From contig CAMCUP010000005.1 of the NCBI GenBank assembly GCA_945878885.1, forward strand, positions 1 through 64,000: DNA of 64,000 nt. Direction: 5' to 3'. Source of the DNA: Polynucleobacter meluiroseus. GTDB taxonomy: Bacteria; Pseudomonadota; Gammaproteobacteria; Burkholderiales; Burkholderiaceae. A model generated the notes under the pieces. The model worked only from the letters and a program-made list of their open reading frames with translations, was not told where the DNA came from and did not search any database. This document shows positions 36,504 through 47,088 of the stretch, in pieces (position 1 is the first letter of the stretch; each line of letters starts with the position of its first letter). The position numbers and the translations under genes were made by a program.

Positions 36504-37670
36504 ATGGCAAATGAATACTTCTTTACTTCAGAGTCGGTTACTGAAGGTCACCCCGATAAAGTATCTGATCAAATTTCCGATGCGATCTTAGATGCTATCT
36601 TGACGCAAGATCCGACGGCTCGGGTTGCTGCAGAAACACTTTGCAATACTGGGCTAGTGGTTCTAGCGGGTGAAATTACTACTCATGCGAATGTCGATTA
36701 TATTCAAGTGGCACGGAATACCTTGCGTGAAATTGGTTATGACAATACTGAATATGGCATTGATTACAAGGGCTGCGCTGTATTAGTTGCCTACGATAAA
36801 CAAAGTCCCGATATTGCTCAGGGTGTTAATCATGCGGCTGATGATGGCCTAGATCAAGGCGCCGGTGATCAAGGCTTAATGTTTGGTTATGCCTGCGATG
36901 AAACTCCTGAGCTAATGCCAATGCCAATTCATTTGGCCCATCGTTTAGTGGAGCGCCAATCGCAATTAAGACGCGATGGCCGTTTAAATTGGTTGCGCCC
37001 CGATGCTAAATCGCAAGTCACTTTGCGTTACGTCGATGGCAAGCCAGACTCTATCGATACCGTAGTGCTCTCAACACAGCACGCCGAAGACATTTCTTTA
37101 GAGCGCTTGCGTGAAGGCGTGATTGAAGAAATTATTAAGCCCGTACTGCCTAAGCATTTAATTAAAGGTGCGATTAAGTATTTGGTCAATCCTACGGGCC
37201 GTTTTGTGATTGGCGGCCCACAGGGAGATTGCGGTCTAACAGGTCGGAAAATTATTGTTGATACTTATGGGGGCTCAGCACCGCATGGCGGCGGCGCTTT
37301 TTCGGGCAAGGATCCTTCTAAGGTCGATCGTTCAGCAGCATATGCAGGGCGTTACGTGGCAAAAAACATTGTTGCTGCTGGTTTAGCAACCCGTTGCTTA
37401 ATTCAAATTTCTTATGCGATTGGGGTCGCGCATCCAACCTCGGTGATGGTGAGCACTTATGGCACTGGAAAAATCTCGGACGAAAAAATTGCGCAACTGG
37501 TGGCCGAGCATTTTGATTTACGCCCTAAAGGGATTGTCAAAATGCTCAATTTATTGCGACCAATTTATCGTAAAACTGCTGCCTATGGCCACTTTGGCCG
37601 CGAAGAGCCCGACTTTACTTGGGAGCAACGTGATAAAGCTGCTGCTTTAAAAGCTGCTGCTGGAATCTAA
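36504..37670 (+). CDS. metK: S-adenosylmethionine synthetase
   Basis: The 388-residue enzyme makes SAM from methionine and ATP. It shows [24 protein letters not shown] N-terminal ATP site, [41 protein letters not shown] and [27 protein letters not shown] lies eight to nine bases before the ATG. With ahcY and metF immediately downstream, it forms the methyl-cycle block of the window. Its own leader may be structured. Confidence 0.97.
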   Translation: MANEYFFTSESVTEGHPDKVSDQISDAILDAILTQDPTARVAAETLCNTGLVVLAGEITTHANVDYIQVARNTLREIGYDNTEYGIDYKGCAVLVAYDKQSPDIAQGVNHAADDGLDQGAGDQGLMFGYACDETPELMPMPIHLAHRLVERQSQLRRDGRLNWLRPDAKSQVTLRYVDGKPDSIDTVVLSTQHAEDISLERLREGVIEEIIKPVLPKHLIKGAIKYLVNPTGRFVIGGPQGDCGLTGRKIIVDTYGGSAPHGGGAFSGKDPSKVDRSAAYAGRYVAKNIVAAGLATRCLIQISYAIGVAHPTSVMVSTYGTGKISDEKIAQLVAEHFDLRPKGIVKMLNLLRPIYRKTAAYGHFGREEPDFTWEQRDKAAALKAAAGI

Positions 37671-37704
37671 GTTTTACACCAAGTCCTTGCCTAATAAGGC
37701 TTTT

Positions 37705-37726
37705 AAGCCATATTAGCTGTGGCTTT
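37705..37726 (+). terminator. Weak hairpin after metK
   Basis: AAGCCA - nine-base loop - TGGCTT is followed by only one more T. It could slow or end metK transcription before the riboswitch, but the stem is short and the T-run poor. Confidence 0.25.
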
Positions 37727-37763
37727 GCAGAAATTTATAAAAGTGATTACAATTTAGGCTGAT

Positions 37764-37848
37764 CTTCAAGGAGCGTTGCAAGGGCCAAGTTAAATTGACA
37801 CCCCAGGCTTGAAGAGGGTAGACCCAGTCTACTTTTGCAACTGCGCTC
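37764..37848 (+). promoter_or_regulatory. S-adenosylhomocysteine (SAH) riboswitch
   Basis: The fold is legible. P1 is CTTCAAG (37764-37770) with CTTGAAG (37808-37814). Right after the 5' strand of P1, GAGCG-TTGCAA (37771-37781) pairs with TTGCAA-CTG-CGCTC (37835-37848), closing the pseudoknot. The core CCCCAGGCTTG is the conserved CCAGGCT of SAH aptamers. A GTAGAC-CCA-GTCTAC hairpin (37818-37832) fills the variable arm. SAH riboswitches turn genes on when SAH builds up, and the next genes are ahcY (SAH hydrolase) and metF, the expected targets. Confidence 0.88.
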
Positions 37849-37917
37849 GCTAACCCGTGGTCAATGGTTGGCGAGTTTACTTGCCCCAGCATTGATCTCT
37901 ATTTGGCTGGAGCAATA

Positions 37918-39369
37918 ATGAACACCGTTTCAGATTTTAATTTAAATGATTTTATCGCTACTCGTTGCGCCATTGCCGATATTTCTTTAGCTGGTTTTGG
38001 CCGCAAAGAAATCGCCATTGCCGAAACTGAAATGCCTGGCTTAATTGCAATTCGCAACGAATTTGCTGCCGGCCAACCACTGCGTGGAGCCCGTATTACC
38101 GGTTCTTTGCACATGACAATTCAAACTGCTGTACTGATTGAGACCTTAGAGGCCCTGGGCGCCGAAGTGCAGTGGGCTTCATGCAATATATTTTCAACCC
38201 AAGACCATGCTGCGGCCGCAATTGCTGCTAATGGCACCCCTGTATTTGCTATTAAGGGCGAATCACTTGAGCAGTACTGGGATTACACCCATCGTATTTT
38301 TGAATGGGCCGATGGCGGCTTCACTAATATGATTCTCGATGATGGCGGTGACGCCACTTTACTTTTACATCTTGGCGCTAAGGCCGCAAAAGATCAGGCC
38401 GTATTAAACCACCCCACTAGCGAAGAAGAGACCATTTTATTTGCGGCCATTAAGCATAAACTGGCGATTGACCCTAGCTGGTATTCAACCCGTTTAGCCA
38501 AAGTTGAAGGCGTTACGGAAGAAACAACAACTGGGGTGCATCGCTTGTATCAAATGTTTGCTAAAGGCGATTTACGCTTTCCAGCGATTAATGTGAACGA
38601 TTCTGTTACCAAAAGTAAATTCGATAATTTATATGGCTGCCGTGAATCCTTAGTAGATGCCATTAAGCGCGCTACCGACGTGATGATTGCCGGCAAGGTG
38701 GCAGTGGTATGCGGCTATGGCGATGTAGGTAAAGGCTCAGCCCAAGCCTTACGTGCTTTATCAGCACAAGTTTGGGTCACTGAAGTTGATCCTATTTGTG
38801 CATTACAGGCCGCCATGGAAGGTTATCGAGTAGTCACCATGGATTACGCAGCCGACAAGGCCGATATTTTTGTTTCAGCAACGGGTAATTACCATGTGAT
38901 TACCGAAGAGCATATGAAACAAATGAAAGACCAAGCGATTGTTTGTAATATTGGGCACTTCGATAATGAAATCGATATTGCTGGAATTGAGAAATATCAG
39001 TGGGAAGAAATTAAGCCGCAGGTTGATCATGTGATTTTCCCTGCCGCTAATGGTAAGCCTGAAAAACGATTAATTATTTTGGCCAAAGGGCGTTTAGTCA
39101 ATTTAGGCTGTGGTACTGGTCATCCTTCCTATGTGATGAGCTCATCGTTTGCAAACCAAGTGATTGCTCAAATTGAGCTGTTTGGCGCAGTTGGCACTAA
39201 GAAATATCCAATTGGTGTTTATACCCTGCCAAAGCATCTCGATGAAAAGGTGGCACGCTTACAGCTTAAAAAATTGAATGCGCAATTAACAGAGCTTTCT
39301 GCGCAGCAAGCTACTTATATTGGCGTGAGTAAAGAAGGCCCTTACAAGCCTGAAAACTACCGTTATTAA
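37918..39369 (+). CDS. ahcY: Adenosylhomocysteinase (SAH hydrolase)
   Basis: The ATG at 37918 is chosen because GGAG lies five bases upstream and the family N-terminus ([21 protein letters not shown]) follows closely. An earlier in-frame ATG at 37864 lacks a site. The 483-residue NAD-dependent enzyme splits SAH into adenosine and homocysteine. Motifs include [27 protein letters not shown] (NAD), [11 protein letters not shown] and the C-terminal [12 protein letters not shown]. It lies directly behind the SAH riboswitch, followed by metF after 39 bases. Confidence 0.96.
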   Translation: MNTVSDFNLNDFIATRCAIADISLAGFGRKEIAIAETEMPGLIAIRNEFAAGQPLRGARITGSLHMTIQTAVLIETLEALGAEVQWASCNIFSTQDHAAAAIAANGTPVFAIKGESLEQYWDYTHRIFEWADGGFTNMILDDGGDATLLLHLGAKAAKDQAVLNHPTSEEETILFAAIKHKLAIDPSWYSTRLAKVEGVTEETTTGVHRLYQMFAKGDLRFPAINVNDSVTKSKFDNLYGCRESLVDAIKRATDVMIAGKVAVVCGYGDVGKGSAQALRALSAQVWVTEVDPICALQAAMEGYRVVTMDYAADKADIFVSATGNYHVITEEHMKQMKDQAIVCNIGHFDNEIDIAGIEKYQWEEIKPQVDHVIFPAANGKPEKRLIILAKGRLVNLGCGTGHPSYVMSSSFANQVIAQIELFGAVGTKKYPIGVYTLPKHLDEKVARLQLKKLNAQLTELSAQQATYIGVSKEGPYKPENYRY

Positions 39370-39408
39370 GTCAGTAATTCTTTTCAATTTGAAAAACAGG
39401 CCAAGATC

Positions 39409-40245
39409 ATGGAACTGAGCGTCGAGTTTTTTCCGCCAAAAACAAACGAGGGCGAGGAAAAGCTACTCCTTGTACGCGAGCGTTTAACGGCCGAGCTTAA
39501 CCCCGCTTTTTATTCTGTGACTTTTGGTGCTGGTGGTTCGACGCAAGCCGGCACCTTAAAAGTGGTGAGTGAAATTCACGCTGCCGGACAAGCTGTTGCA
39601 CCCCATCTATCTTGTGTGGGTAGCTCAAAAGAAAACGTCAAAGTAATGTTGGCGCAATACCGTGCATTAGGTATTCGGCGTATCGTGGCTTTACGTGGCG
39701 ACTTACCATCGGGAATGGGACAGTATGGCGAATTTCATCATGCTAATGAATTAGTAGAATTTATTCGTGCTGAGACTGGCGATTGGTTTCATATTGATGT
39801 AGCGGCCTATCCCGAAATGCATCCCCAGGCACGCTCACCAGCAACTGATGTCACTTTCTTTGCGCAAAAAATGAAAGCGGGAGCAAACTCAGCAGTAACC
39901 CAATATTTTTTTAATAGCGATGCCTATTTTCGTTTTGTTGATGAGGCACTCGCACTGGGCGTAACACAGCCCATTATTGCTGGCATCATGCCAATTACCA
40001 ATAGTAGTCAGTTAATTCGTTTTTCAGATGCGTGCGGCGCAGAAATGCCCCGCTGGGTTCGACTACGACTCTTATCTTATGGTGATGATGTAGCGTCAAT
40101 TCGCGCTTTTGGTGAAGAAGTCATTACCGATCTATGCGATCAATTGCTTGTTGCTGGAGCGCCTGGCTTACATTTTTATGCCTTAAATCAAGCAAATGCA
40201 ATTTTGGCTATTGCCAAAAATTTAGATCTGACCGAAAAGCAGTAG
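39409..40245 (+). CDS. metF: Methylenetetrahydrofolate reductase
   Basis: The 278-residue TIM-barrel flavoprotein reduces 5,10-methylene-THF to 5-methyl-THF, the methyl donor that turns homocysteine (from AhcY) back into methionine. It shows SVEFFPPKTNEGEEKL, SVTFGAGGSTQAGT, HLSCVGSS, IVALRGDLP and PIIAGIMPITN. It is probably co-transcribed with ahcY and therefore under the same riboswitch. It converges on fau, with a hairpin between the stops. Confidence 0.95.
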   Translation: MELSVEFFPPKTNEGEEKLLLVRERLTAELNPAFYSVTFGAGGSTQAGTLKVVSEIHAAGQAVAPHLSCVGSSKENVKVMLAQYRALGIRRIVALRGDLPSGMGQYGEFHHANELVEFIRAETGDWFHIDVAAYPEMHPQARSPATDVTFFAQKMKAGANSAVTQYFFNSDAYFRFVDEALALGVTQPIIAGIMPITNSSQLIRFSDACGAEMPRWVRLRLLSYGDDVASIRAFGEEVITDLCDQLLVAGAPGLHFYALNQANAILAIAKNLDLTEKQ

Positions 40246-40254
40246 TGGTTTTTG

Positions 40255-40274
40255 CCCGAGCTACGTCACTCGGG
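40255..40274. terminator. Hairpin between convergent metF and fau
   Basis: CCCGAG - CTACGTCA - CTCGGG is a perfect six-pair stem (seven with a G-T pair) placed nine bases after the metF stop. No T-run follows in either direction, so it is either a weak terminator or an mRNA 3'-end stabiliser. Confidence 0.4.
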
Positions 40275-40292
40275 TCAAGGTGCCCCAAGTAA

Positions 40293-40910
40293 TTACTGGT
40301 GTACCCCCGACTCTGTGAGCAAGACCGTTAAGGCTTGATCATGCGGCTGACGTGTCCATTGAATGGGTTCTAGCTCTTGCCAATCAAAGCCAACTCCAAT
40401 ATTCATAGTATTCGGTTTGCTGTTTTGCAGGGCGAGTAGGGTGCGGTCAAAAAATCCGCCACCATAACCTAGGCGCCAGTAACGCTCAAGACCATTTTCT
40501 GTCGATTTTGACCATCCTACCACTGGAAGCAAAATACAATCGGGATCTAATTTGGGCCGACTTAAGTTATGTGGATCGGGCTCGAGAATGCCAAAATTAT
40601 TTTTAATTAATGCGTCCCCGCTTTGCCATTCGTAAAAATCAAGTTGTTTATTTGCTAGCCCTAAAGGCAAAGCCAGCTTTCTTGACTTTGCCTGTTGCGC
40701 CCAATGTATTAAGGTGGGGCGAAAATCGACCTCATTGCGAATGGGGCTATAAAGAGCAATCGATTCAATTGCCGCCCCTGGGCCCTGTAGAAATTGATTT
40801 AGTGCTGAAATCAGCCTATCCTTAATATCAATATATTGCTTAGAGCGCGCAAAGGTAATACGCTGAGCGAGTAAATCTTTTCGTAGTTGTTGAAAGGGAT
40901 CGATAGGCAT
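40293..40910 (-). CDS. fau: 5-formyltetrahydrofolate cyclo-ligase
   Basis: The start is placed at the ATG giving MPIDPFQQLRKDLLAQR, because longer frames would run into slt. The 205-residue enzyme returns 5-formyl-THF to the folate pool. It shows YSPIRNEVDFRP, the Asp/Pro-rich ATP region CILLPVVGW and the signature GYGGGFFDRTL. Its folate role fits the metF neighbour, although the two converge. It is divergent from slt with 42 bases between starts. Confidence 0.88.
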   Translation of the reverse strand: MPIDPFQQLRKDLLAQRITFARSKQYIDIKDRLISALNQFLQGPGAAIESIALYSPIRNEVDFRPTLIHWAQQAKSRKLALPLGLANKQLDFYEWQSGDALIKNNFGILEPDPHNLSRPKLDPDCILLPVVGWSKSTENGLERYWRLGYGGGFFDRTLLALQNSKPNTMNIGVGFDWQELEPIQWTRQPHDQALTVLLTESGVHQ

Positions 40911-40952
40911 AGTAAACAGTATTATGTTGAAAGAATAGAAAGTTAATTTACC

Positions 40953-42950
40953 ATGCAGCAATATAGTCAGCTAAAACAAGCGCAAAATTTCACCAAAAAA
41001 CTGACATGGGCTATCGTGGCAGGATTTTTATTAGTAACCCTATTTATTTTTTCAACGGCACACGCCGATACTAAAAAGCCTAAATTACCTCAATCGTATG
41101 CGAGCAAAATAAATTCTGGCGAGCTTAGTCCCGCTGACAAAGAATTTATCGAATTACGTGAAGCAGCGAAACGCAATGATGTCTTTCGCGCTCAACAATT
41201 GGCAAGCAGCTTAGTAAATTATGACTTTGACGACTATGTGACTTATTTTAGGATTAAGCCGCAGCTCTTTGATAGTGGCGGTAGCGCACGCAGCGATACC
41301 TCAGCAGATGGTCTAGTCAGCGTATTTCTCAATCAGTATCAGGGGACTGCCATTGCAGATCGGATGCGTAATGATTGGTTATTAGTTTTAGGGCGCAGAA
41401 AAGACTGGATTAATTTTGATGCCGAGTATGCTAAGTTTGTCCTCGATGACGATACTGCGGTGAAATGTTATGCACTGCAATCTCGCTTAGCAAAGGGTGA
41501 AAGCGCCGTGAAGATTGGCACTGAGGCAAAAGCAGTTTTAATTGATCCACGTTATTTTGGGCAGGGCTGCCAAGAATTAGTGCCACTTTTGGTACAAGCA
41601 AATGGCCTAAGTGTTAGTGAAGCAAAAGCAATTGGGCGAGCAGCTGCAGAAATCGGCTATGACACGATGTCTAGGCGGATAGGCGGAGAAGACCCAATTG
41701 CTGAGATAGTGAAGAGCGCTAACAAAGATCCACGTAAAACATTTAACGATTTTTCACAAAACAGCACCCGCTTAAATAAAGAAAATCAAGCTGTGGCTTG
41801 GGGAATTATCGGTCAATTTTTAGCTAAAAAATTAGACCCTAAAGCAGATGATGCTTACCGTGAACAACAAAGTTTAGGTTTTAACGAATTACTTTCAACT
41901 GAATCGCAAGAATGGAAAGTACGCGCAGCACTACGCGCGCAAGACTGGATATTGGTTAAAGAGGCAATTGAAGGCATGAACCCAGCAGTACGTCAGCGTG
42001 ATCCAGCTTGGACCTATTGGTATGGTCGTGCACTGAAGGCGACTGCAGTGCACGACGCTAAAATTGAGCAACGCGCGCGCGAGCAATTTGAAGCCATTCA
42101 GGATCAATTTAATTTCTATGGACAACTAGCGCGTGAAGAGCTGGGTAAAGGGACGCATAGTGCCACCGTTCATTCTAAGATTGCTGAACAAGATATTAAG
42201 GCCATATCAGAGCGCCGGGGATTTAGTCGGGGGGCTCGCCTTTATGCAATGAATTTACGTTTTGAGGGCAATCGTGAGTGGAACTGGGAGTTGCGCGGCA
42301 TGACCGACAAGCAATTGCTAGCGGCTGCAGAGTACGCAAAAAGGATTCACCTTTATGACCGGGTTGTTAGTTCTGCAGACCGAACGAAGATAGATCATGA
42401 TTTGAGTTTGCGCTACCCCATGCCGTTTCGAGATGAGCTAACCCCAATTGCTCGCGAAATTAATTTAAATTTAGCCTGGGCTTATGGTCTGATACGTCAG
42501 GAATCACGTTTTATCATTAATGCTGCATCCTCAGCAGGTGCATCGGGGCTGATGCAGGTGATGCCAGCTACGGCCAAGTATGTAGCAAAAAAAATCGGTA
42601 TGAATTCATTTACCACCGAACAATTAAAAGACTCCAATACCAATATGATCTTGGGAAGTAATTATTTAAATATGGTTTTGCTAGACCTCGATGGCTCTTG
42701 GGTATTGGCTTCAGCCGCCTATAATGCCGGCCCTTCAAGGCCAAAACAATGGCGAGAAAAGTTAGAGCGACCAGTTGAGGGGGCAATTTTTATTGAAACG
42801 ATTCCATTTAATGAAACTCGTACCTATGTTAAAAATGTACTAGCAAATGCTACCTACTACACCACGGTAATTTCAGGACAGACACCATCTCTCAAACAAC
42901 GGCTTGGAGTTATTACCCCTAAAGCCGTCAATCAAAGCGAGTTACCATGA
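40953..42950 (+). CDS. slt: Soluble lytic murein transglycosylase
   Basis: The 665-residue exported enzyme has a signal/anchor segment (about 20-38, ending AHA). A long alpha-helical superhelical U-domain follows, then a C-terminal SLT domain with the catalytic Glu (about E517) in RQESRFIINAASSAGASGLMQVMPATA and the NILGSNYLN-like segment, ending before SAAYNAGPSRPKQW. It cleaves the glycan MurNAc-GlcNAc bond, giving anhydromuropeptides, the substrate class of AmpG encoded at 30785. It overlaps the next gene by four bases. Confidence 0.93.
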   Translation: MQQYSQLKQAQNFTKKLTWAIVAGFLLVTLFIFSTAHADTKKPKLPQSYASKINSGELSPADKEFIELREAAKRNDVFRAQQLASSLVNYDFDDYVTYFRIKPQLFDSGGSARSDTSADGLVSVFLNQYQGTAIADRMRNDWLLVLGRRKDWINFDAEYAKFVLDDDTAVKCYALQSRLAKGESAVKIGTEAKAVLIDPRYFGQGCQELVPLLVQANGLSVSEAKAIGRAAAEIGYDTMSRRIGGEDPIAEIVKSANKDPRKTFNDFSQNSTRLNKENQAVAWGIIGQFLAKKLDPKADDAYREQQSLGFNELLSTESQEWKVRAALRAQDWILVKEAIEGMNPAVRQRDPAWTYWYGRALKATAVHDAKIEQRAREQFEAIQDQFNFYGQLAREELGKGTHSATVHSKIAEQDIKAISERRGFSRGARLYAMNLRFEGNREWNWELRGMTDKQLLAAAEYAKRIHLYDRVVSSADRTKIDHDLSLRYPMPFRDELTPIAREINLNLAWAYGLIRQESRFIINAASSAGASGLMQVMPATAKYVAKKIGMNSFTTEQLKDSNTNMILGSNYLNMVLLDLDGSWVLASAAYNAGPSRPKQWREKLERPVEGAIFIETIPFNETRTYVKNVLANATYYTTVISGQTPSLKQRLGVITPKAVNQSELP

Positions 42951-43858
42951 AATATCAAATTTTATTAATAGGCGGTAATGGTTTTGTAGGGCGCGTGCTG
43001 GCTCGCAAATTACAAACAGCGGGCTATTCAGTCCTATTGCCAACCCGTCACTTGGCAGCTGCGCGCGATCTGCGCCTGTTGCCCAATGTTCATCTCCAAG
43101 AAGCGGACGTCAATCAAGCTCAAGTAATACAGGAGCTTTGTTCCCAACTCGCTGAACAAGGCGCTGTGATTAATCTAATTGGCATGTTGCATGATCGGCC
43201 CGCCCAGCCCTATGGCAAGCTTTTCAAACAGGCTCATGTCGATTTGCCACGCCATATTATTGCCGCTATGCAGGCCTTAAAATTAAAACGTTATTTGCAT
43301 ATGAGTGCGCTTGGCGCAGACTCAGCAGGTCCCTCGATGTATCAACGCAGTAAGGGCGACGGCGAAAAATTAGTGAAAGAAAGTAATTTAGATTGGACCA
43401 TATTTAGACCGTCAGTTATTTTTGGAGCAGAAGATCAATTTATTAATTTATTTGTTAAGCTCACATCAATTTCCCCAGTAATACCATTGGCCCATGCCGA
43501 TGCTTTATTTCAGCCGGTTAGCGTAGATGATGTAGCTAGTGCCTTTAGTCAATCTTTGCAGCGCGTGCAGACCATTCATCAAGTCTATGATTTAGTTGGT
43601 CCCGAAATCTTCTCGATGGCTGATCTAGTCCGTTTTGCAGCACGCAAAGCAAATAAGCCGGGTTGGATTGTTCCCTTGCCCGCGGCAATTGGCTATCTTC
43701 AGGCTTTGGCTTTTGAGTATGGTCCGGGCCCCACCCTGATGTCACGAGACAATATTGCTTCAATGAGCTTGCCTAATGTGTTGCCAAACCAAGGGCGTGA
43801 TGCGCTGACCTTAGATTTTGGACTTGCGCGAAAACGTTTAGAAAGTATGCTCGCTTGA
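42947..43858 (+). CDS. NDUFA9-like NAD(P)-binding atypical SDR
   Basis: The 303-residue Rossmann protein begins [18 protein letters not shown] (NAD(P) loop) and has [33 protein letters not shown] (with the Tyr-X3-Lys pair) and [21 protein letters not shown]. These mark the family of the complex I accessory subunit NDUFA9. In bacteria the role is unproven and may be in quinone or complex I biology. It is translationally coupled to slt and cca by four-base overlaps on both sides. Confidence 0.82.
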   Translation: MKYQILLIGGNGFVGRVLARKLQTAGYSVLLPTRHLAAARDLRLLPNVHLQEADVNQAQVIQELCSQLAEQGAVINLIGMLHDRPAQPYGKLFKQAHVDLPRHIIAAMQALKLKRYLHMSALGADSAGPSMYQRSKGDGEKLVKESNLDWTIFRPSVIFGAEDQFINLFVKLTSISPVIPLAHADALFQPVSVDDVASAFSQSLQRVQTIHQVYDLVGPEIFSMADLVRFAARKANKPGWIVPLPAAIGYLQALAFEYGPGPTLMSRDNIASMSLPNVLPNQGRDALTLDFGLARKRLESMLA

Positions 43859-45021
43859 AAATATATGCTGTTGGCGGAGCTATCCGCGATAATTTATTGG
43901 GCTTGGCAGTGCATGATGTTGATTATGTCGTGGTTGGCTCTAGCCCCGCTGAAATGATTGCGCTGGGGTATCGGCCAGTAGGTAATGAATTTCCAGTATT
44001 TCTGCACCCAACCACGCAAGCTGAATATGCGCTAGCCCGTACCGAGCGCAAAATAGGTAAGGGCTATCAGGGGTTTGTATTTCATACTGCGCCAAACGTT
44101 ACTCTTGAGGAAGACCTAGAGCGGCGTGACTTAACTATCAATGCCATGGCGCAAGCACTAGATAACACTGGGCAGTTAAGTGGCCCAATCATTGACCCCT
44201 TTGGTGGACAAGCCGACTTAGCCAATAAGGTGTTGCGCCACATTTCTGCTGCATTTGCCGAAGACCCTTTACGTTTGTTACGATTAGCCCGTTTTGCAGC
44301 GGCTTTACCTAGTTTTGCAATAGCGCCAGAAACCGTGCTAGCCGCACAAGAAATTGTAGGTAGCGGCGAGCTGAGTAATTTATCAGCTGAACGCGTTTGG
44401 CAAGAGCTAGCCCGTGGCTTTATCGCTCAGCAGCCGTTACGGATGCTCGAAGTATTGCAGCTCACTAAAGCTGCAGCAGAACTTCTTGCAAGCGGTACAG
44501 AGCAACGATTAAGAGACACTCAGGCAATAAAAACATTGGCCATTGAGCTTAATTTAATTTCTAACAGTGAAGACAAGATCGCTGATGTTTGTGCCGTCGT
44601 ACTCAGCAATTTAAGTGCAACTGAAATTGCGCAATGGGCCGAGCAAGTGCGTATGCCACACCGCATTCGCGATTACGCTATATTATTTTCAGCACTTCGC
44701 ACTTTGATTTTAATGGATCCAACCAATGCTCTAGACGCAATCACTTGGTTTAATCGTGCCGATGTTTGGCGTAATTCCTTGCGTGCGCATGCGCTCTTGC
44801 ACTTGCTACAAAAGTTAAATTATCAGCCAGAGACCTTAATCTTGGCATTACATGCCGCCCAAGCCGTTGATGCAGCGCTAATTGCCCAGATCAATACTTC
44901 TAGTGCTACTCCGCGCCAGCAGATTATCCCAGCACAGCCTACAAGCGGAGAGAAAATTAGGCTAGCCATTGAGGCGGCTCGCTTAAAAGCCATCGAACCC
45001 TATTACAACAAAAACAATTAA
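43855..45021 (+). CDS. cca: CCA-adding tRNA nucleotidyltransferase
   Basis: The 388-residue class II enzyme starts at a TTG overlapping the previous stop. It shows [11 protein letters not shown]...HDVDYVV (the G-G and DxD catalytic motif), [11 protein letters not shown] and the nucleotide-selecting [14 protein letters not shown]. It builds or repairs the 3' CCA end of tRNAs. Unlike E. coli Cca (412 residues) the C-terminal half has no recognisable HD phosphohydrolase motif. It converges on the NDUFAF7-like gene with a four-base overlap of stops. Confidence 0.93.
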   Translation: MKIYAVGGAIRDNLLGLAVHDVDYVVVGSSPAEMIALGYRPVGNEFPVFLHPTTQAEYALARTERKIGKGYQGFVFHTAPNVTLEEDLERRDLTINAMAQALDNTGQLSGPIIDPFGGQADLANKVLRHISAAFAEDPLRLLRLARFAAALPSFAIAPETVLAAQEIVGSGELSNLSAERVWQELARGFIAQQPLRMLEVLQLTKAAAELLASGTEQRLRDTQAIKTLAIELNLISNSEDKIADVCAVVLSNLSATEIAQWAEQVRMPHRIRDYAILFSALRTLILMDPTNALDAITWFNRADVWRNSLRAHALLHLLQKLNYQPETLILALHAAQAVDAALIAQINTSSATPRQQIIPAQPTSGEKIRLAIEAARLKAIEPYYNKNN

Positions 45022-46223
45022 AGGAAGTTGGTAAGGCGATTTCTGCCGCCTAACCCTGGCAACATTGACAAGTCAATTGCTTGTGGAAAAAAGCGCTGCA
45101 GATTTTTTGCACAGGCAAAGACTTTAAAAAGCTCGCCCATCTCGGCTTCCGATAGTAATTTTTGTAAAGCTTGCGAAATCGGTAAAAATCGTTTTGGATC
45201 ATTTGGGTCGGCCGTTTTTAGGGCTAAATTACCAATACCTGCTTCTAGTAAAAAACTCGCTTGATTATTCAAATAGATTGCCTGAGCACCAGCTTGGATT
45301 GCTGTTTTAGCAATGCTAGTCCATTCAACATGGCTCGTTAAATCACATAAGCCTGGCCAATAAAACGGATCAACAATAGTGTGGTGGCGATGGTGACCAA
45401 TAAGTGAGCCCTGTTCACGTTGCGGATGATAAAACTCGTGGGCTGGAAAACCATAATCAAAACTCAATACCAAACCCGTTTGCAGCCTACTTATAATTGT
45501 ATTCATCCAGGCATTCGATTGCGGATGGATTTCGGTGGTATACCCTGCGGGAAAATTGGTAGTAAGCAGCAGGGCCTCGGGCAATAAGTGATTTGCTACT
45601 TCAGCACCAAGCGACCAGTGCAATTGATCGCCAGTCAGACCTACACCTTGGAAAAACCAGCATCCTTCTTTAAGCACAATAACTTCACACGGCAAGGCAT
45701 CTAAAACTTCGTTAGCGATGATGATGCCTACATATTCATTAGGTATAGTTTGTAACCATTTAAACTCGGTAGGCCAAGCCTGTTGATGTTTGGCCGCTTG
45801 AATGCGGGTTTGTTGGCGATGAGTAAGGTCAGGAGAAATTTCTAAAAAATCATAATGCGTTAATGGCACACCAAGTACAGTCAATTGCTCCACTAGAGCT
45901 TGTGCAAGTTTTCCGCTGCCTGCACCAAACTCTAAAATGCGGGTTTGTAGCCCTACTTGCTGCAGAGCAAGTAAAACTGGCGCCAAGCAAGCGGCAATGG
46001 TTTGGCCAAATAAAGGGCTTAATTCTGGAGCGGTAGTGAAGTCGCCAGCTGGCCCAAATTTATGCAATGCGGCCCCATAATATCCATATTGAGGATCATA
46101 AAGCGCTTTATCCATATAGCTTGAAAAGGGAATCCAGCCATCATTTTGACGAATTTGCGCCCTAATTTTGCTTTGGAGTAGCTGACTATGCTCCATTTCC
46201 GATCTGCTCAAGGTAATATCCAT
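45018..46223 (-). CDS. NDUFAF7/MidA-like SAM-dependent methyltransferase (COG1565)
   Basis: The 401-residue protein has the family N-terminus ([39 protein letters not shown]), a SAM motif [25 protein letters not shown] and [14 protein letters not shown], and the [19 protein letters not shown] block. The mitochondrial homologue NDUFAF7 dimethylates an arginine of complex I subunit NDUFS2. A similar target is plausible here but inferred. It is divergent from the SDR gene at 46255. Confidence 0.85.
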   Translation of the reverse strand: MDITLSRSEMEHSQLLQSKIRAQIRQNDGWIPFSSYMDKALYDPQYGYYGAALHKFGPAGDFTTAPELSPLFGQTIAACLAPVLLALQQVGLQTRILEFGAGSGKLAQALVEQLTVLGVPLTHYDFLEISPDLTHRQQTRIQAAKHQQAWPTEFKWLQTIPNEYVGIIIANEVLDALPCEVIVLKEGCWFFQGVGLTGDQLHWSLGAEVANHLLPEALLLTTNFPAGYTTEIHPQSNAWMNTIISRLQTGLVLSFDYGFPAHEFYHPQREQGSLIGHHRHHTIVDPFYWPGLCDLTSHVEWTSIAKTAIQAGAQAIYLNNQASFLLEAGIGNLALKTADPNDPKRFLPISQALQKLLSEAEMGELFKVFACAKNLQRFFPQAIDLSMLPGLGGRNRLTNFL

Positions 46224-46254
46224 AGCTCACTAGTCTAAGAGAATTTCAGTTTGT

Positions 46255-47079
46255 ATGAGTAATCACCCTTCCATTCCACCCCTAAGTAAACTGGTATTAA
46301 TTACTGGGGCAGCTAAACGCTTAGGGCGCGAGATTGCTCTCGAGTTTGCTAAGCAGGGCTGGGATATTGCCTTGCACTATGGTCACTCGCAAGCCGAAGC
46401 ATTAGCAACCCAAGCCGAAATTATCTCGCTTGGGCGGCAGTGTTGTATTTTTCAAGCCGATTTAATGCTTGATGTAGAAGTTCGGCAGTTATTTACCAAG
46501 GTCGAATCTGCTTTGGGTCCTTTGTCTTGTTTGGTAAATAGCGCCGCAAGTTTTGACTATGATCGACCAAGTACGCTTGAAGCCCCCTTTCAAGCCGATT
46601 TTCTTTTACGCACCATGCAACTAAATTTAGCGGCGCCAATATTATTAACCCAATTAATGTATTTACAACAAAAAAAACAAGTCAAAATGAATCAACAGAC
46701 GCAGCGTTTATTTATACCTGCTGCAATTCAATTACTTGACCAAAAATTAATTAATCCAAATCCTGATTATTTTTCTTACACTCTTTCAAAAAATGCGCTG
46801 CAAGGGGCTACGCAATTATTAGCCATAGATTTTGCCCCTGAATTACGTGTCGTTGGTTTAGCCCCAGGCATTACCTTGCCATCGGGGGAGCAAACCCAAG
46901 CTAGTTTTTCGCAGGCACATCAAATGACGCCTCTAGGAAGATCCTCAAATCCAGAAGATATTGGTAAGGCCGCAGTATTCTTAGCAGAAGCTCGGGCCAT
47001 TACTGGTACCACCCTTTATGTTGATGGGGGTCAGCATTTATTCCCATCAGCGCGCGATATTATGTTTACAACTCAGTAG
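46255..47079 (+). CDS. Pteridine reductase-like short-chain dehydrogenase
   Basis: The 274-residue SDR has the cofactor motif VLITGAAKRLGREIA; TGAAKRLG with Arg is the pteridine-reductase/FolM variant, suited to NADPH. NSAASFDYDRPSTLE, the catalytic YTLSK and a C-terminal GTTLYVDGGQHLF complete the fold. The residue before YTLSK differs from typical SDRs, and a 25-residue Gln/Lys-rich insert precedes the active site. With folB ten bases downstream, a role in reducing a pterin (dihydromonapterin or dihydrofolate) is likely. Confidence 0.8.
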   Translation: MSNHPSIPPLSKLVLITGAAKRLGREIALEFAKQGWDIALHYGHSQAEALATQAEIISLGRQCCIFQADLMLDVEVRQLFTKVESALGPLSCLVNSAASFDYDRPSTLEAPFQADFLLRTMQLNLAAPILLTQLMYLQQKKQVKMNQQTQRLFIPAAIQLLDQKLINPNPDYFSYTLSKNALQGATQLLAIDFAPELRVVGLAPGITLPSGEQTQASFSQAHQMTPLGRSSNPEDIGKAAVFLAEARAITGTTLYVDGGQHLFPSARDIMFTTQ

Positions 47080-47088
47080 GTCAAATTT

